Part shown: one piece after another, positions 36,505 through 46,536 of the stretch
Position numbering within the stretch: the stretch's first letter is position 1
Layout of the letters: the number at the start of each line of letters is the position of its first letter
Assembly: GCF_028553765.1 (NCBI RefSeq)
Contig: NZ_CP067134.1
Location: 2,647,001-2,711,000, forward strand
Direction: 5' to 3'
Origin: Paracoccus stylophorae
GTDB taxonomy: Bacteria; Pseudomonadota; Alphaproteobacteria; Rhodobacterales; Rhodobacteraceae
DNA length: 64,000 bases
Notes under the pieces: model-generated
Database searches by the model: none
What the model was told of the DNA's origin: nothing
What the model saw: the letters and a program-made list of their open reading frames with translations, nothing else
Made by a program: the position numbers and the translations under genes

Positions 36505-36974
36505 GCCTGACGCATTTCGACAGCGCCGGTCAGGCCCACATGGTCGATGTCTCGGACAAGGAGGTCACGCTGCGCGAGGCCAAAGCCGAGGGGTGCGTGA
36601 TCATGTCGCCCGAGACGCTGGCGCTGGCGCAGGGCGGCGCGAAGAAGGGCGATGTGATCGGCGTCGCGCGGCTGGCCGGGATCATGGGGGCCAAGCGCAC
36701 CGCCGACCTGATCCCGCTGTGCCATCCGCTGCCGCTGTCGCGCGTCGCGCTGGACCTGACCCCGGACGCGGCCCTGCCCGGCATCCGCGTCACCGCGACC
36801 GTCCGCACGACCGGCCGCACCGGGGTCGAGATGGAGGCGCTGACCGCCGTGACCACCGCCTGCCTGACCGTCTATGACATGCTGAAGGCGGCCGAGAAAT
36901 CCATGCGGATCGAATCGATCCGGCTGGTGTCAAAAACCGGCGGAAAGTCCGGCGATTACAGGGCCGCGCCGTGA
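36501..36974 (+). CDS. moaC: Cyclic pyranopterin monophosphate synthase
   Basis: Second step of molybdenum-cofactor synthesis. The 157-aa protein is a compact, complete MoaC with the active-site motifs [42 protein letters not shown], and [19 protein letters not shown]. It shares overlapping junctions with trpC and moeA, the same gene order as in Rhodobacter. Confidence 0.95.
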   Translation: MSLTHFDSAGQAHMVDVSDKEVTLREAKAEGCVIMSPETLALAQGGAKKGDVIGVARLAGIMGAKRTADLIPLCHPLPLSRVALDLTPDAALPGIRVTATVRTTGRTGVEMEALTAVTTACLTVYDMLKAAEKSMRIESIRLVSKTGGKSGDYRAAP

Positions 36975-38152
36975 TTTCCGTCGGCGAAGCACGTGAACTT
37001 GTCCTGGCCCTCGCCCCCGCTCCGACGGCGGAAACCGTGCCTTTGCAGCACGCGGCGGGCCGCGCCCTGCTGGAGCCGGCCATTGCCCGGCTGACGCAGC
37101 CACCCTTCGATTCGGCCGCGATGGACGGATATGCGCTGCGCAGCGCGGATGTCGATGTCCCGTTGAAGATCGTCGGGGAATCCGCGGCGGGTCATCCGTG
37201 GCACGGCGAAGCCGCCCCCGGCACCGCCATCCGCATCTTCACCGGCGCGCCGGTGCCTGCCGGTTTCGACCGGGTGGTGATGCAGGAACATGTCACCCGC
37301 GACGGCGATGTTCTAACCGTTATGGACGCTGCGGGCGGCCCCCATATCCGGGCGCGCGGCGGCGATTTCGCGGAAGGCGATGTCGTCCTGCGGCCCGGGC
37401 GTCGCATCAACGCGGCCGATATCGGCCTGCTGGCGGCGATGAACGTCGCGCATATCAGCGTCGCGCGCCGCCCCGATGTCGCCGTTCTGGCCAGCGGGGA
37501 TGAGCTTGTCCGCCCCGGCCAGACCCTGCGCGAGGGGCAGATCGTCAGTTCGAACGATCTGGCCATCGCCGCACAGGTGGCCGAAGCGGGCGGCATGCCC
37601 CGCATCCTGCCCATCGCGCGCGACACCGAAGACAGCCTGCGCGAACGCTTTGCCGAGGCTGCGGGCGCGGATCTGATCGTCACCATCGGCGGCGCCTCGG
37701 TCGGCGACCACGATCTGGTCGGCAAGGTCGCGTTTGAACTGGGCATGCAGCGCAGCTTCTATCGGATCGCGATGCGGCCGGGCAAACCGCTGATGGCGGG
37801 ACGCATCGGCGATTCCGCCATGATTGGATTGCCGGGAAACCCTGTCTCGGCAATGGTTTGCGCGATCTTGTTCATGCAACCTCTGATCCGCAGGATGCAG
37901 GGGCTGGACGCCTCGGAAAAGCTGCTGCGCGCGCGTCTGGCCTGCGATCTGCCGCCCGAAGGCAACCGCCAGCATTACCTGCGCGCGGTCCTTGAGGACG
38001 GGCGGGACCTGCCGCTGATCCGCCCCTTCGGCGAACAGGATTCGGCCCGGCTGACGCTGATGTCGCGCGCCGATGCGCTGCTGGTGCGGCCCGCCGACGA
38101 TCCCGCGCGCAAGGCGGAAGAGATCGTGCAGTTCGTGCCGCTGCCGCGCTGA
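36971..38152 (+). CDS. moeA: Molybdopterin molybdenumtransferase
   Basis: Inserts molybdenum into adenylated molybdopterin. The 393-aa protein begins with GTG at 36971 (overlapping the moaC stop) and shows MoeA landmarks: [35 protein letters not shown], the SGDELVRPG region (here [17 protein letters not shown]), [15 protein letters not shown], and the [12 protein letters not shown]...GLPGNPVS motif. End of the cluster; lexA follows as a separate unit with its own promoter. Confidence 0.94.
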   Translation: MISVGEARELVLALAPAPTAETVPLQHAAGRALLEPAIARLTQPPFDSAAMDGYALRSADVDVPLKIVGESAAGHPWHGEAAPGTAIRIFTGAPVPAGFDRVVMQEHVTRDGDVLTVMDAAGGPHIRARGGDFAEGDVVLRPGRRINAADIGLLAAMNVAHISVARRPDVAVLASGDELVRPGQTLREGQIVSSNDLAIAAQVAEAGGMPRILPIARDTEDSLRERFAEAAGADLIVTIGGASVGDHDLVGKVAFELGMQRSFYRIAMRPGKPLMAGRIGDSAMIGLPGNPVSAMVCAILFMQPLIRRMQGLDASEKLLRARLACDLPPEGNRQHYLRAVLEDGRDLPLIRPFGEQDSARLTLMSRADALLVRPADDPARKAEEIVQFVPLPR

Positions 38153-38188
38153 TATTAACCGGTTCTTCATTCTGCCCTGTTCTCTTTG

Positions 38189-38217
38189 TTGACGTGATTC
38201 GGTCGATGGGATAGAAC
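38189..38217 (+). promoter_or_regulatory. lexA promoter
   Basis: -35 TTGACG (38189-38194), a 17-nt spacer, and -10 TAGAAC (38212-38217). The LexA box below overlaps the -10 element, so bound LexA should block RNA polymerase directly. Confidence 0.6.
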
Positions 38218-38228
38218 ATTAGTGGAAC
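38214..38228 (+). promoter_or_regulatory. LexA (SOS) box, alphaproteobacterial type
   Basis: GAAC at 38214-38217, seven bases, GAAC at 38225-38228: the exact reverse complement of the alphaproteobacterial SOS box GTTC-N7-GTTC. It lies 21 nt before the lexA ATG, giving autorepression. Confidence 0.85.
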
Positions 38229-38248
38229 ACTTGGGTAAGGACGGGCCG

Positions 38249-38977
38249 ATGCTGACCAAGAAGCAGATCCAGTTGCTGGAATTCATTCACAGGCGGATGT
38301 CGCGCGACGGGGTGCCGCCCTCATTCGACGAGATGAAGGATGCGCTGGACCTGCGCTCGAAATCGGGCATCCATCGGCTGGTGACGGCACTGGAAGAACG
38401 CGGCTTCATCCGGCGCCTGCCGCATCGCGCCCGCGCGCTGGAAATCGTGCGGCTGCCCGATGCGCTGGCCGCGGCCTCCGATACCGAACCTGCGATGGCG
38501 GGAAAGCCGGCGGGTCGCGGATTTTCGCCGCGCGTGATCTCGAATGTCAGACCGGCCCGCCCGCGCGGTGCGATCAGCGTCGCGGACAGCCCGGCGATCG
38601 ACCTGCCGCTGGTGGGCCGGATCGCCGCCGGCGTCCCGATCGAGGCGATTTCCGACGCGGCCCATCACGTCGCGGTTCCCGGCACCATGCTGTCGGGTCG
38701 CGAACATCATTACGCGCTGGAGGTGAAGGGCGATTCGATGATCGAGGCGGGGATCAACGACGGCGACGTGGTGGTGATCCGCGAACAGGACAACGCCGAA
38801 AACGGCGACATCATCGTGGCGCTGATCGAAGGACACGAGGCGACGCTGAAACGCTATCGGCGCAAGGGCGCGATGATCGCGCTGGAAGCGGCAAACCCGG
38901 CCTATGAAACGCGCATCCTGCCCGAGGAAAGCGTGCGTATCCAGGGCCGGCTGGTCGGTCTGATCCGCAGCTATTAA
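38249..38977 (+). CDS. lexA: SOS-response repressor LexA
   Basis: Represses DNA-damage genes and is inactivated by RecA-stimulated self-cleavage. The 242-aa protein has an N-terminal winged helix ([17 protein letters not shown]..., [20 protein letters not shown]). The C-terminal S24 peptidase domain has a cleavage site Ala127-Gly128, nucleophile Ser163 in [10 protein letters not shown], and Lys201 in HEATLKRY. A frame reading upstream to 38222 is less likely because it overlaps the SOS box. It is the alphaproteobacterial LexA type. Confidence 0.95.
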   Translation: MLTKKQIQLLEFIHRRMSRDGVPPSFDEMKDALDLRSKSGIHRLVTALEERGFIRRLPHRARALEIVRLPDALAAASDTEPAMAGKPAGRGFSPRVISNVRPARPRGAISVADSPAIDLPLVGRIAAGVPIEAISDAAHHVAVPGTMLSGREHHYALEVKGDSMIEAGINDGDVVVIREQDNAENGDIIVALIEGHEATLKRYRRKGAMIALEAANPAYETRILPEESVRIQGRLVGLIRSY

Positions 38978-39101
38978 CCCGACCGCAAGGGGCGCGCGTT
39001 TCGTGGGTTCGGGGATGCAACTGTTTTCGGCTCAACGCGCCGGGCGCGGAATGTCATGGCTTCAGTTGGCGGGCAATTCCCGCAAGATCAGCCGGACAGG
39101 G

Positions 39102-40043
39102 TCAGATATGGTCGAAGAAATCCGGTCCGGCTTTCGACAGAAGCTCCTCGGCCAGATCGCGACCCATGGCGGGGCCGTCGGCGATTTCGCCTTCGCGCCG
39201 GCCGCTGATCGCCACCGACCCGTCAGGCAGCAGGATTTCCCCGCGCAGCACAAGGCGGCCGTCGATCAGATCGGCAAGTCCGCCGATCGGCGTCTCGCAG
39301 GACCCGTCCAGCCGGGCCAGAAACGCACGCTCGGCCGCGATCCTCTGGGCCGTCCCGACATCGTTGATCGGACGCAGCAGCGCGGCGGTCGCATCGTCCG
39401 ACGCGCGTCTTTCGATGCCGATGGCGCCCTGCGCGACGGCGGGCAACATCTCGGCCGGGTCGATCGGGCCGCGCGACACATGCACCATGTCCAGCCGCCG
39501 CAGCCCCGCCATCGCCAGGAACGTGGCCATTGCCACGCCATCTTCCAGCTTTTTCAGCCGGGTCTGCACATTACCGCGAAACTCGACCAGTTTCAGATCG
39601 GGCCGCCGATGGGCAAGCTGCGCCCGCCGCCGCAGGCTGGACGATCCGACCACCGCCCCGGTCGGCAGATCCATAATCGAGGCGACATGCGGGCTGACAA
39701 AGGCGTCCCGCACGTCCTCGCGCGGCAACAGGCAGTCGATGATCAGCCCGTCGGGCTGCAGGGTGGGCATGTCCTTCATCGAATGCACGGCGATATCGAT
39801 GCGGCCCTGGATCAGCGCATCTTCAATCTCGCGCGTGAACAGGCCCTTGCCGCCGATCTCTTTCAGCGGCCGGTCGGTCACGCGGTCGCCGGTCGTGCGG
39901 ATCGCCACCACCTGAAACGCCTCGGCCGGCAGATCATGCGCGGCCATCAGCCTTGCACGCGTCTCGTGCGCCTGCGCCAGCGCAAGCACCGAGCCGCGGG
40001 TTCCGATCTTCAGCGGGCGGGAGGGGTCGGGCCGTTGTGTCAT
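39102..40043 (-). CDS. hemC: Porphobilinogen deaminase (hydroxymethylbilane synthase)
   Basis: Third-stage enzyme of haem and bacteriochlorophyll synthesis, building linear tetrapyrrole from four porphobilinogens. The 313-aa protein has the start [17 protein letters not shown], the VHSMKDMPT motif, [23 protein letters not shown], and the cofactor-binding Cys in [10 protein letters not shown]. Divergent from hemE with 75 nt between, a standard Rhodobacteraceae pair. Confidence 0.95.
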   Translation of the reverse strand: MTQRPDPSRPLKIGTRGSVLALAQAHETRARLMAAHDLPAEAFQVVAIRTTGDRVTDRPLKEIGGKGLFTREIEDALIQGRIDIAVHSMKDMPTLQPDGLIIDCLLPREDVRDAFVSPHVASIMDLPTGAVVGSSSLRRRAQLAHRRPDLKLVEFRGNVQTRLKKLEDGVAMATFLAMAGLRRLDMVHVSRGPIDPAEMLPAVAQGAIGIERRASDDATAALLRPINDVGTAQRIAAERAFLARLDGSCETPIGGLADLIDGRLVLRGEILLPDGSVAISGRREGEIADGPAMGRDLAEELLSKAGPDFFDHI

Positions 40044-40071
40044 GACCCTGCCATAGCCGCCGGCCGCGCGC

Positions 40072-40100
40072 TTGACAACGTCCGCCGGCTCGACTTGATG
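40072..40100 (+). promoter_or_regulatory. Possible hemE promoter
   Basis: A perfect TTGACA at 40072-40077, then 17 nt to TTGATG (40095-40100), a poor -10. In the short hemC/hemE divergent gap. The start codon lies close, so the leader would be short. Weak evidence. Confidence 0.3.
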
Positions 40101-40118
40101 GGGGCGCAAGGAGGCGTC

Positions 40119-41147
40119 ATGACCAAACTTCTGCTGCGCGCACTGGCGGGCGAGACATTGCCGACACCGCCGATCTGGATGATGCGCCAGGCCGGGCGGT
40201 ACCTGCCCGAATATCGCGCCACGCGCGCCCGGGCGGGCGACTTTCTGTCGCTGTGCTACAACCCCGAACTGGCGGCCGAGGTGACGCTGCAACCGATCCG
40301 CCGCTTCGGCTTTGACGCGTCGATCCTGTTTGCCGACATCCTGCTGATTCCGCAGGCTTTGGGCGCCGATCTGTGGTTCGTGACGGGCGAGGGGCCGCGC
40401 CTGTCCACGATCACGGACGCCGCCGGGGTCGCGGCGCTGAAACCCGCCGCGGACGTTCACGAGACGCTGGCGCCGATCTATGACACCGTGCGCATCCTGT
40501 CGCGCGAACTGCCAGCCGAAACCACGCTGATCGGCTTCGCGGGCGCGCCCTGGACGGTGGCCACCTACATGATCGCCGGGCGCGGAACCCCGGATCAGCA
40601 GCCCGCGCACGCATTCAAGGCGGCGGATCGGGCGGCGTTCTCGGCCCTGATCGACCGGATCGCCGAGGCGACGATCCTGTATCTCTCGGCCCAGATCGAG
40701 GCGGGGGCCGAAGTCGTCAAGCTGTTCGACAGCTGGGCGGGCAGCCTGTCGGGGCAGGACTTCGACGATTTCGCCATCGCCCCCACGCGCCGCATCATCG
40801 CCGCGCTGAAGGAACGTCATCCCGCCGTCCCCGTCATCGCCTTCCCGCGCGAGGCGGGCGCGCGCTATGTCGGCTTTGCCCGTGCCACCGGCGCCGATTG
40901 CGTCGGGCTGGACACGTCGGTCGATCCGGGATGGGCGGCGGAAAAGCTGCAGGTCGATGGCTGCGTGCAGGGCAATCTGGACCCGCGCCACATGGTGACC
41001 GGCGGCCCCGACTTGGTGGCCGAGGCGCAGCGCATCACCCGCGCCCTTCGCGGCGGCCCGCATGTCTTCAACCTGGGCCACGGCATCACGCCCGACGCCG
41101 ATCCCGACAATGTCGCCCGCATGATCGAGGCCGTTCGCAGCGCATGA
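40119..41147 (+). CDS. hemE: Uroporphyrinogen decarboxylase
   Basis: Decarboxylates uroporphyrinogen III to coproporphyrinogen III. The 342-aa protein carries the diagnostic [17 protein letters not shown], the [15 protein letters not shown] region, [15 protein letters not shown], and [16 protein letters not shown]. The start at 40119 follows AAGGAGGCG; upstream in-frame sequence overlaps hemC and is spurious. The stop overlaps the EamA transporter start. Confidence 0.95.
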   Translation: MTKLLLRALAGETLPTPPIWMMRQAGRYLPEYRATRARAGDFLSLCYNPELAAEVTLQPIRRFGFDASILFADILLIPQALGADLWFVTGEGPRLSTITDAAGVAALKPAADVHETLAPIYDTVRILSRELPAETTLIGFAGAPWTVATYMIAGRGTPDQQPAHAFKAADRAAFSALIDRIAEATILYLSAQIEAGAEVVKLFDSWAGSLSGQDFDDFAIAPTRRIIAALKERHPAVPVIAFPREAGARYVGFARATGADCVGLDTSVDPGWAAEKLQVDGCVQGNLDPRHMVTGGPDLVAEAQRITRALRGGPHVFNLGHGITPDADPDNVARMIEAVRSA

Positions 41148-42022
41148 TCTGGGTCGCGGCGACGCTGATCGCGGCGATCGCGCAAACCGGGCGGAACGCC
41201 GCGCAGGCCGGGCTGACCGGGCGCGTCGGCACCATCGGCGCAACCGCCGTGCGTTTCCTATTCGGGCTGCCCTTTGCGGCGCTGTTCCTGCTGATACTGT
41301 CGCCGGTGGCAGAAATTCCGTCGCTTGGCCTGCGCGCGGTCGGGTTCACCGCGCTTGGCGCGGCCGCGCAGATCGCCGCGACCGCCCTGATGCTGCTGAC
41401 CATGCGCGGCCAGGGATTCGGCATCGCGACCGCGCTGATGAAGACCGAACCGGTCACGCTGGCCATTTTCGGTGCGCTGGCCCTGTCCGAACCGCTTGGC
41501 CCGGCGCGCATGGCGGCCATCGCGCTGGCGACGACCGGCGTCGTGCTGGCATCCGGGGCGCGCTGGTCGCGGATCAGCCTGGCGCCGGTGCTGACCGGGG
41601 TCACATCGGGGGCGCTGTTCGGTGTCTCGGCGATCGGGTTCCGCGGCGCGTTGCTGTCCCTGCCCGAGGGCGGGTATTTCATCCACGCGCTGACGGTTCT
41701 GGTCCTGACGCTGGCCTTGCAATCCTTCGCCATGCTGGTCTGGCTGGGCGCGACCGCACCCGGGACGCTGCGCGCGATCTTTGCCGAATGGCGCATCTCG
41801 CTGGCGGCGGGGGCGCTTGGCGCGTTTGCCTCGCTGTTCTGGTTCATCGGGTTCGCGCTGACGCCTGCGGCCAATGTCCGCACGCTGGCCCTGGTCGAGG
41901 TGGTGTTCGCGCAGGTCGTGTCCGGCCGGATCTTTCACGAGACGACGCAAAGGGCGCAGCTGATCGGCATCGTGCTGATCGTCGCCGGGGTCGCATGGCT
42001 GCTGGCGGTGGCTGCGACCTGA
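41144..42022 (+). CDS. EamA/DMT family transporter
   Basis: A 292-aa inner-membrane protein with about ten hydrophobic segments, starting [18 protein letters not shown]. It has the DMT pattern of two EamA halves: the second half contains [16 protein letters not shown] and a terminal repeat ending [19 protein letters not shown]. Coupled to hemE by an ATGA overlap. Substrate unknown; DMT members export amino acids, metabolites or others. Confidence 0.85.
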   Translation: MIWVAATLIAAIAQTGRNAAQAGLTGRVGTIGATAVRFLFGLPFAALFLLILSPVAEIPSLGLRAVGFTALGAAAQIAATALMLLTMRGQGFGIATALMKTEPVTLAIFGALALSEPLGPARMAAIALATTGVVLASGARWSRISLAPVLTGVTSGALFGVSAIGFRGALLSLPEGGYFIHALTVLVLTLALQSFAMLVWLGATAPGTLRAIFAEWRISLAAGALGAFASLFWFIGFALTPAANVRTLALVEVVFAQVVSGRIFHETTQRAQLIGIVLIVAGVAWLLAVAAT

Positions 42023-42066
42023 TCGCACTTGAACCCCGGCCGCTGCCGGTGCATGTGCGACCTGCC

Positions 42067-42369
42067 ATGACAGAGATCGACGATATTCCCGACATGCACG
42101 CCCTGCGCACCCGGATCGACCAGGTCGACGCGCAGCTGATCGCGCTGTTCGCCCGTCGCAGCGCGTTGATCGACCGCGCCGCCCGGATCAAGGCCGCCGA
42201 GTCCCTGCCCGCGCGCATCGGCTGGCGCGTGGACGAGGTGATCGAGAATGCCCGTCGCAACGCGGACGCCGCCGGGCTGGACGGCGATCTGTTCGCGCAG
42301 ATCTGGCGCCAGCTGGTCGAGGCCGCGATCGCGCAGGAAGACCGTCACCTGAAGGGGGACCGCGAATGA
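42067..42369 (+). CDS. Chorismate mutase (AroQ type)
   Basis: Converts chorismate to prephenate for phenylalanine and tyrosine synthesis. The 100-aa all-helical protein has [22 protein letters not shown] (first helix), then [19 protein letters not shown] with the active-site Arg/Lys, and a third helix ending [15 protein letters not shown]...EAAIAQE. This resembles PchB-like monofunctional mutases. Ends overlapping folD (ATGA). Confidence 0.85.
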   Translation: MTEIDDIPDMHALRTRIDQVDAQLIALFARRSALIDRAARIKAAESLPARIGWRVDEVIENARRNADAAGLDGDLFAQIWRQLVEAAIAQEDRHLKGDRE

Positions 42370-43241
42370 CCGCCACCTTGATCGACGGCAAGGCGTTCGC
42401 CGCCCGATTGCGCCAGGGCATCGCCGGCCAGGTCGACGCCATGCGGGCGCGCGGCATCACGCCGGGGCTTGCCGTCGTGCTGGTGGGCGAGGATCCGGCC
42501 AGCCAGGTCTATGTCCGCGCCAAGGGCAAGCAGACCCGCGAGGTCGGCATGACCTCGTTCGAACACAGGCTTCCGGCGGATACCTCGGAACGCGATCTGC
42601 TGGCGCTGATCGGCCGGCTGAACGACGATCCGGCGGTGAACGGGATTCTGGTGCAGTTGCCGCTGCCCGAACACATGGACGAGGCGGCGATCATTAACGC
42701 GGTTGATCCCGCCAAGGATGTGGACGGGTTCCACATCCTGAATGTCGGGCTGCTGGCGACGGGTCAGAAGGCGATGGTTCCCTGCACGCCGCTTGGTTGT
42801 CTGATGATGCTGCGCGATCATCTGGGCGATCTGTCGGGCAGGCGCGCGGTGGTCGTCGGACGGTCGAACATCGTGGGCAAGCCGATGGCGCAGCTGCTGT
42901 TGCGCGACAGCGCGACGGTGACCATCGCCCATTCGCGGACGCAGGATCTGCCGTCGCTGTGCCGCGAGGCCGATATTCTGGTCGCGGCGGTGGGCAGGCC
43001 CGGCTTCGTCAAGGGCGACTGGATCAAACCGGGCGCCACCGTGATCGACGTGGGCATCAACCGGACGCCGGACGGGCTGGTTGGGGATGTGGATTTCGAG
43101 GCCGCCCGCGCGGTGGCCGGCGCGATCACGCCGGTGCCGGGCGGCGTCGGCCCGATGACCATCGCCTGCCTGCTGGCCAATACGCTGACCGCGACCGCGC
43201 GCAAGAACGACCTGCCCGATCCCGAAGGGCTGACGCCATAA
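42366..43241 (+). CDS. folD: Bifunctional methylenetetrahydrofolate dehydrogenase/cyclohydrolase
   Basis: Interconverts methylene-, methenyl- and formyl-tetrahydrofolate. The 291-aa protein has the active-site region [14 protein letters not shown] (catalytic Lys), [23 protein letters not shown], the NADP motif [17 protein letters not shown], and [18 protein letters not shown]. Converges with ruvB, with a small hairpin (43258-43275) between. Works on the same C1 pool as PurU at 61 kb. Confidence 0.95.
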   Translation: MTATLIDGKAFAARLRQGIAGQVDAMRARGITPGLAVVLVGEDPASQVYVRAKGKQTREVGMTSFEHRLPADTSERDLLALIGRLNDDPAVNGILVQLPLPEHMDEAAIINAVDPAKDVDGFHILNVGLLATGQKAMVPCTPLGCLMMLRDHLGDLSGRRAVVVGRSNIVGKPMAQLLLRDSATVTIAHSRTQDLPSLCREADILVAAVGRPGFVKGDWIKPGATVIDVGINRTPDGLVGDVDFEAARAVAGAITPVPGGVGPMTIACLLANTLTATARKNDLPDPEGLTP

Positions 43242-43257
43242 CGCCAACGGCTTCGCG

Positions 43258-43275
43258 GGCCGTCCGGGAACGGCC
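43258..43275. terminator. Hairpin between folD and ruvB
   Basis: GGCCGT (43258-43263) pairs with ACGGCC (43270-43275), 6-nt loop, directly before the ruvB stop. No T-tract; a modest terminator or pause. Confidence 0.35.
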
Positions 43276-44307
43276 TCAGCCCTCGAACAGCCCCGGCTGA
43301 CGCGGCGGCGCGGGTGCGGCGAGGCCCAGATGCGACCACGCCCGGGCCGCCAGTTGCCGTCCGCGCGGGGTGCGCGCGATCAGCCCCTGTTGCAGCAGAT
43401 AGGGTTCGATCACCTCTTCGATGGCGTCGCGGCTTTCGGACAGGGCGGCCGACAGGGTTTCGACGCCCACCGGCCCGCCCGCGTAATGTTCGGCCATCAG
43501 CATCAGATAGCGCCGATCCGCGCCGTCCAGGCCAAGATCGTCCACCCCCAGCCGCGTCAGCGCGCTATCCGCGATCTGCCGGGTTAGGCGGCCATCGCCT
43601 TCGACCAGCGCAAAGTCGATCACCCGGCGCAGCAGCCGTCCCGCGATTCGCGGCGTGCCGCGCGCGCGGCGCGCGATCTCAAACGTGCCGTCGGGATCGG
43701 CCTCGATCCCCAGCATCCGCGCGCCGCGCTGCACGATGAGGTCAAGCTCGGCGGTTTCATAGAATTGCAGCCGCGTGGGAATCCCGAAACGGTCGCGCAG
43801 CGGCGTGGTCAGCAAGCCCAGCCGCGTGGTCGCGCCGACAAGGGTAAAGGGCTGCAATTCGATCCGGACGGTGCGGGCGGCCGGACCTTCGCCGATCACC
43901 AGATCCAGTTCGAAATCCTCCATCGCCGGATACAGCACCTCTTCGACGGCGGGGTTCATGCGATGGATCTCGTCGATGAACAGCACGTCGCGGGCTTCCA
44001 GATTGGTCAGGATCGCCGCCAGATCGCCCGCCCGCGCCAGCACGGGGCCCGAGGTCATGCGAAAGCTGACGCCCAGTTCGCGCGCCATGATCTGGGCCAG
44101 CGTGGTCTTGCCCAGACCGGGCGGGCCGAAGAACAGCGTGTGGTCCATCGCCTTGCCGCGCATCCGGGCGCTGTCGATGAAGACGCGCAGATTGGCGCGC
44201 GCCTCGGCCTGGCCGACGAAATCGGTCAGGGCCTGGGGGCGCAGGGCGCGATCCTCGGTCTCGCCCTCCAGCGGTTCGGGGCGCAGGGTCGGATCGGGTT
44301 GGCTCAT
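43276..44307 (-). CDS. ruvB: Holliday junction branch migration helicase RuvB
   Basis: AAA+ motor of the RuvAB branch-migration complex. The 343-aa protein starts [10 protein letters not shown] at 44307, overlapping the htpX stop by 4 nt (chosen over a start at 44319). Walker [10 protein letters not shown] at residues 61-69, Walker [11 protein letters not shown], sensor 1 [11 protein letters not shown], and the C-terminal winged helix ([18 protein letters not shown]) are present. Separated from ruvA by htpX, the usual alphaproteobacterial variant. Confidence 0.95.
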   Translation of the reverse strand: MSQPDPTLRPEPLEGETEDRALRPQALTDFVGQAEARANLRVFIDSARMRGKAMDHTLFFGPPGLGKTTLAQIMARELGVSFRMTSGPVLARAGDLAAILTNLEARDVLFIDEIHRMNPAVEEVLYPAMEDFELDLVIGEGPAARTVRIELQPFTLVGATTRLGLLTTPLRDRFGIPTRLQFYETAELDLIVQRGARMLGIEADPDGTFEIARRARGTPRIAGRLLRRVIDFALVEGDGRLTRQIADSALTRLGVDDLGLDGADRRYLMLMAEHYAGGPVGVETLSAALSESRDAIEEVIEPYLLQQGLIARTPRGRQLAARAWSHLGLAAPAPPRQPGLFEG

Positions 44308-45167
44308 GTGCGCGCCCACGGACCCTGATGCGAACCGCCCGCCATCCGTTGCAGCCGGGCGATGCGGTCCCCGGTCGGCGGATGGGTGGCAAACAGCCTG
44401 TCCATGCGCATCCCGTGCAGCGGGTTGATGATGAACAGCGCCGCCGAGGCCGGGTTGCGTTCGGCGGGCACATTCACGCTGCGCCCGGCCGTCCGCGCGA
44501 TCCGGTCCAGCGCCGAGGCCAGCGCCAGCGGTTGTCCGCAGATTTCGGCACCGGCGCGGTCGGCCTCGTATTCGCGGGTGCGCGAGATCGCCATCTGCAC
44601 CATCATCGCCGCAATCGGCGCCAGCACCATCGCCACGAGTCCGGCCATAAGCCCGCCGCGCCCCTCGCGCCCGCCGCTGAACAGCAGCATGTTGCCCATC
44701 ATCGCGATGGCCCCCGCCATGGTGGCGGTGATCGTCATGATCAGCGTGTCGCGGTTGCGGATATGGGCCAGCTCGTGCGCGATCACACCGGCCAGCTCAT
44801 CACGGTTCAGCGTGCGCAGCAGACCCTGCGTCACCGCCACGGCGGCGTTCTGCGGATTGCGGCCGGTGGCGAAGGCGTTGGGCTGTTCGGTCGGCAGCAG
44901 GAAGACCCGGGGCACGGGCAGCCTCGCGCGCGCGGCAAGTCCGGCCACCAGCGCGTGCAGATCGCCGCCCTGCTGCGGCGACAATTCGACCGCGCCCTGC
45001 TGGCGCAGCACCATCCGGTCGCTGTTCCAGAACGCGAACAGATTGCCCGCGCCCGCGAACAGGAACGCCAGGATCATGCCGCCGCGCCCGCCCATCAGCC
45101 AGCCAAGCCCCATGACCAGCGCCGTCATCGCGGCCATCAGAAGAAAGGTGCGCGCAGTTCCAGCCAT
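44304..45167 (-). CDS. htpX: M48 family membrane metalloprotease HtpX
   Basis: Inner-membrane zinc protease that degrades misfolded membrane proteins. The 287-aa protein has two N-terminal membrane segments (about residues 7-25 and 30-47), the catalytic HELAH at 131-135, two further segments, and the third ligand in the [15 protein letters not shown] block. Located between ruvA and ruvB and overlapping ruvB at ATGA. Confidence 0.93.
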   Translation of the reverse strand: MAGTARTFLLMAAMTALVMGLGWLMGGRGGMILAFLFAGAGNLFAFWNSDRMVLRQQGAVELSPQQGGDLHALVAGLAARARLPVPRVFLLPTEQPNAFATGRNPQNAAVAVTQGLLRTLNRDELAGVIAHELAHIRNRDTLIMTITATMAGAIAMMGNMLLFSGGREGRGGLMAGLVAMVLAPIAAMMVQMAISRTREYEADRAGAEICGQPLALASALDRIARTAGRSVNVPAERNPASAALFIINPLHGMRMDRLFATHPPTGDRIARLQRMAGGSHQGPWART

Positions 45168-45173
45168 GTGCCC

Positions 45174-45869
45174 TCAGCCTTTCGGAGCCAGCGATTTCAG
45201 TGCCGCCCGGATCAGGGTCGGCGTGTCCGCGCCGGGATCGCGGGCCTGCATCTCGGCCACGGCGGCGGCGGCTTCCGAGGCAGCGTAACCCAGATGGCCC
45301 AGCGCCGACAACGCCTCGGCTGTGGCGGTGGCCGAGGGCGCGGCGCCTGCGCGCGCCGATGCGGGCGGCGATTTTGCCGGTGCATCGGCGGCGGTCGCGT
45401 CAGCCGCGATCATCGGCGCGCCGGCATCGCCCGCATCGACCGTCAGGTTGCCGCCCAGGGCCATGATGCCCGGCGCCTTGTCCTTCAGTTCCAGCACGAT
45501 CCGCTGCGCCAGTTTCGGCCCCACGCCCTGCGCCCGGCGCACCGACGACCAGTCGCCAAGCGCGATGGCGCGGCCCAGCCCCTCGGCGCCCAATGTGCCC
45601 AGGATGGCCAGAGACACCTTGGCGCCCACGCCCTGAACGCTGGTCAGCAGACGGTGCCATTCCTTTTCCAGCAGGGTGGGAAAGCCGAACAGTTGCAGCA
45701 GATCCTCGCGCACCAGCAGATCGGTGTACAGCGCCACCGCCTGCCCGGCCGGCGGCAGGCCGGCTGCCGTGCGTTCGCTGACATGGACGACATAGCCGAC
45801 GCCGCGCACGTCGATCAGCACGTGATCGCGCGCGCGGTGCAGGATGATCCCGGCGATCCGGCCGATCAT
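45174..45869 (-). CDS. ruvA: Holliday junction DNA helicase subunit RuvA
   Basis: Tetrameric junction-binding subunit. The 231-aa protein has the N-terminal OB fold ([20 protein letters not shown]) and two helix-hairpin-helix segments ([34 protein letters not shown]). A long Ala/Pro/Ser linker (about residues 140-185) joins the C-terminal RuvB-binding domain ([20 protein letters not shown]). The start at 45869 overlaps the ruvC stop by 4 nt. Confidence 0.94.
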   Translation of the reverse strand: MIGRIAGIILHRARDHVLIDVRGVGYVVHVSERTAAGLPPAGQAVALYTDLLVREDLLQLFGFPTLLEKEWHRLLTSVQGVGAKVSLAILGTLGAEGLGRAIALGDWSSVRRAQGVGPKLAQRIVLELKDKAPGIMALGGNLTVDAGDAGAPMIAADATAADAPAKSPPASARAGAAPSATATAEALSALGHLGYAASEAAAAVAEMQARDPGADTPTLIRAALKSLAPKG

Positions 45870-46384
45870 GCGACACCCCGGCGCGATCCGGCCTCGCGCA
45901 GGGACCGGCCCTGCAAATGGCGCGCGTGGCAGATCGCGATGGCCAGCGCATCGGCGGCGTCCGGCCCGTCGAAGACCACGCCCGGCAGTTGCACGCGAAC
46001 CATGTGCTGGACCTGTTCCTTGCCCGCGTGACCGACCCCCACCACGGTCTTCTTGACCGCGTTGGGCGCGTATTCCCCGACCGCCAGCCCCGCCTGCGCC
46101 GGCGCCAGCAGCGCGATCCCGCGCGCCTGTCCCAGCTTCAGCGTGCCGGCCGCGTCCTTGTTCACGAATGTCTGCTCGACCGCGGCGGCGTCGGGGCGAT
46201 GTTCCGCGATCACCGCGCAAAGCCCCGCGAACAGATGCGACAGCCGCGCCGCAAGATCCTGGAGCCCGCCGCCCGCCGACGACCGGATCACCCCGTTCGC
46301 GACATGGCCCATCCGCGAGCCATCGACCGAAATCACGCCCCAGCCCATATTCCTCAAACCGGGATCGATGCCCAGAACCCGCAT
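45866..46384 (-). CDS. ruvC: Crossover junction endodeoxyribonuclease RuvC
   Basis: Resolves Holliday junctions. The 172-aa protein has the catalytic acidic residues: Asp7 in [14 protein letters not shown], Glu70 in [10 protein letters not shown], and the [15 protein letters not shown] pair. Start at 46384. First gene of the ruvC-ruvA-htpX-ruvB operon. I found no alphaproteobacterial SOS box in its upstream region. Confidence 0.95.
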   Translation of the reverse strand: MRVLGIDPGLRNMGWGVISVDGSRMGHVANGVIRSSAGGGLQDLAARLSHLFAGLCAVIAEHRPDAAAVEQTFVNKDAAGTLKLGQARGIALLAPAQAGLAVGEYAPNAVKKTVVGVGHAGKEQVQHMVRVQLPGVVFDGPDAADALAIAICHARHLQGRSLREAGSRRGVA

Positions 46385-46536
46385 GGCTGCCCCTCTCTTT
46401 TTCCAACGGGTTAGCACGAAAGCAGAACATCGGCCAGCGCAAACGCAATCGGTTCGGGCATCTGCTTGACTTCAACGCCCCGATTGGAAACACACGAGGG
46501 TAAAACCGACAACAAGACCAACAGGAACGAGGACCC

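Noticed and set aside
38222-38248. An upstream start for lexA at 38222
   Set aside because: It would place the start codon inside the LexA box and add residues absent from the family. The ATG at 38249 gives the usual MLTKKQ start.
46385-46536. An SOS box upstream of ruvC
   Set aside because: A GAAC occurs near 46420 but has no second GAAC at seven bases, so no LexA site is supported.
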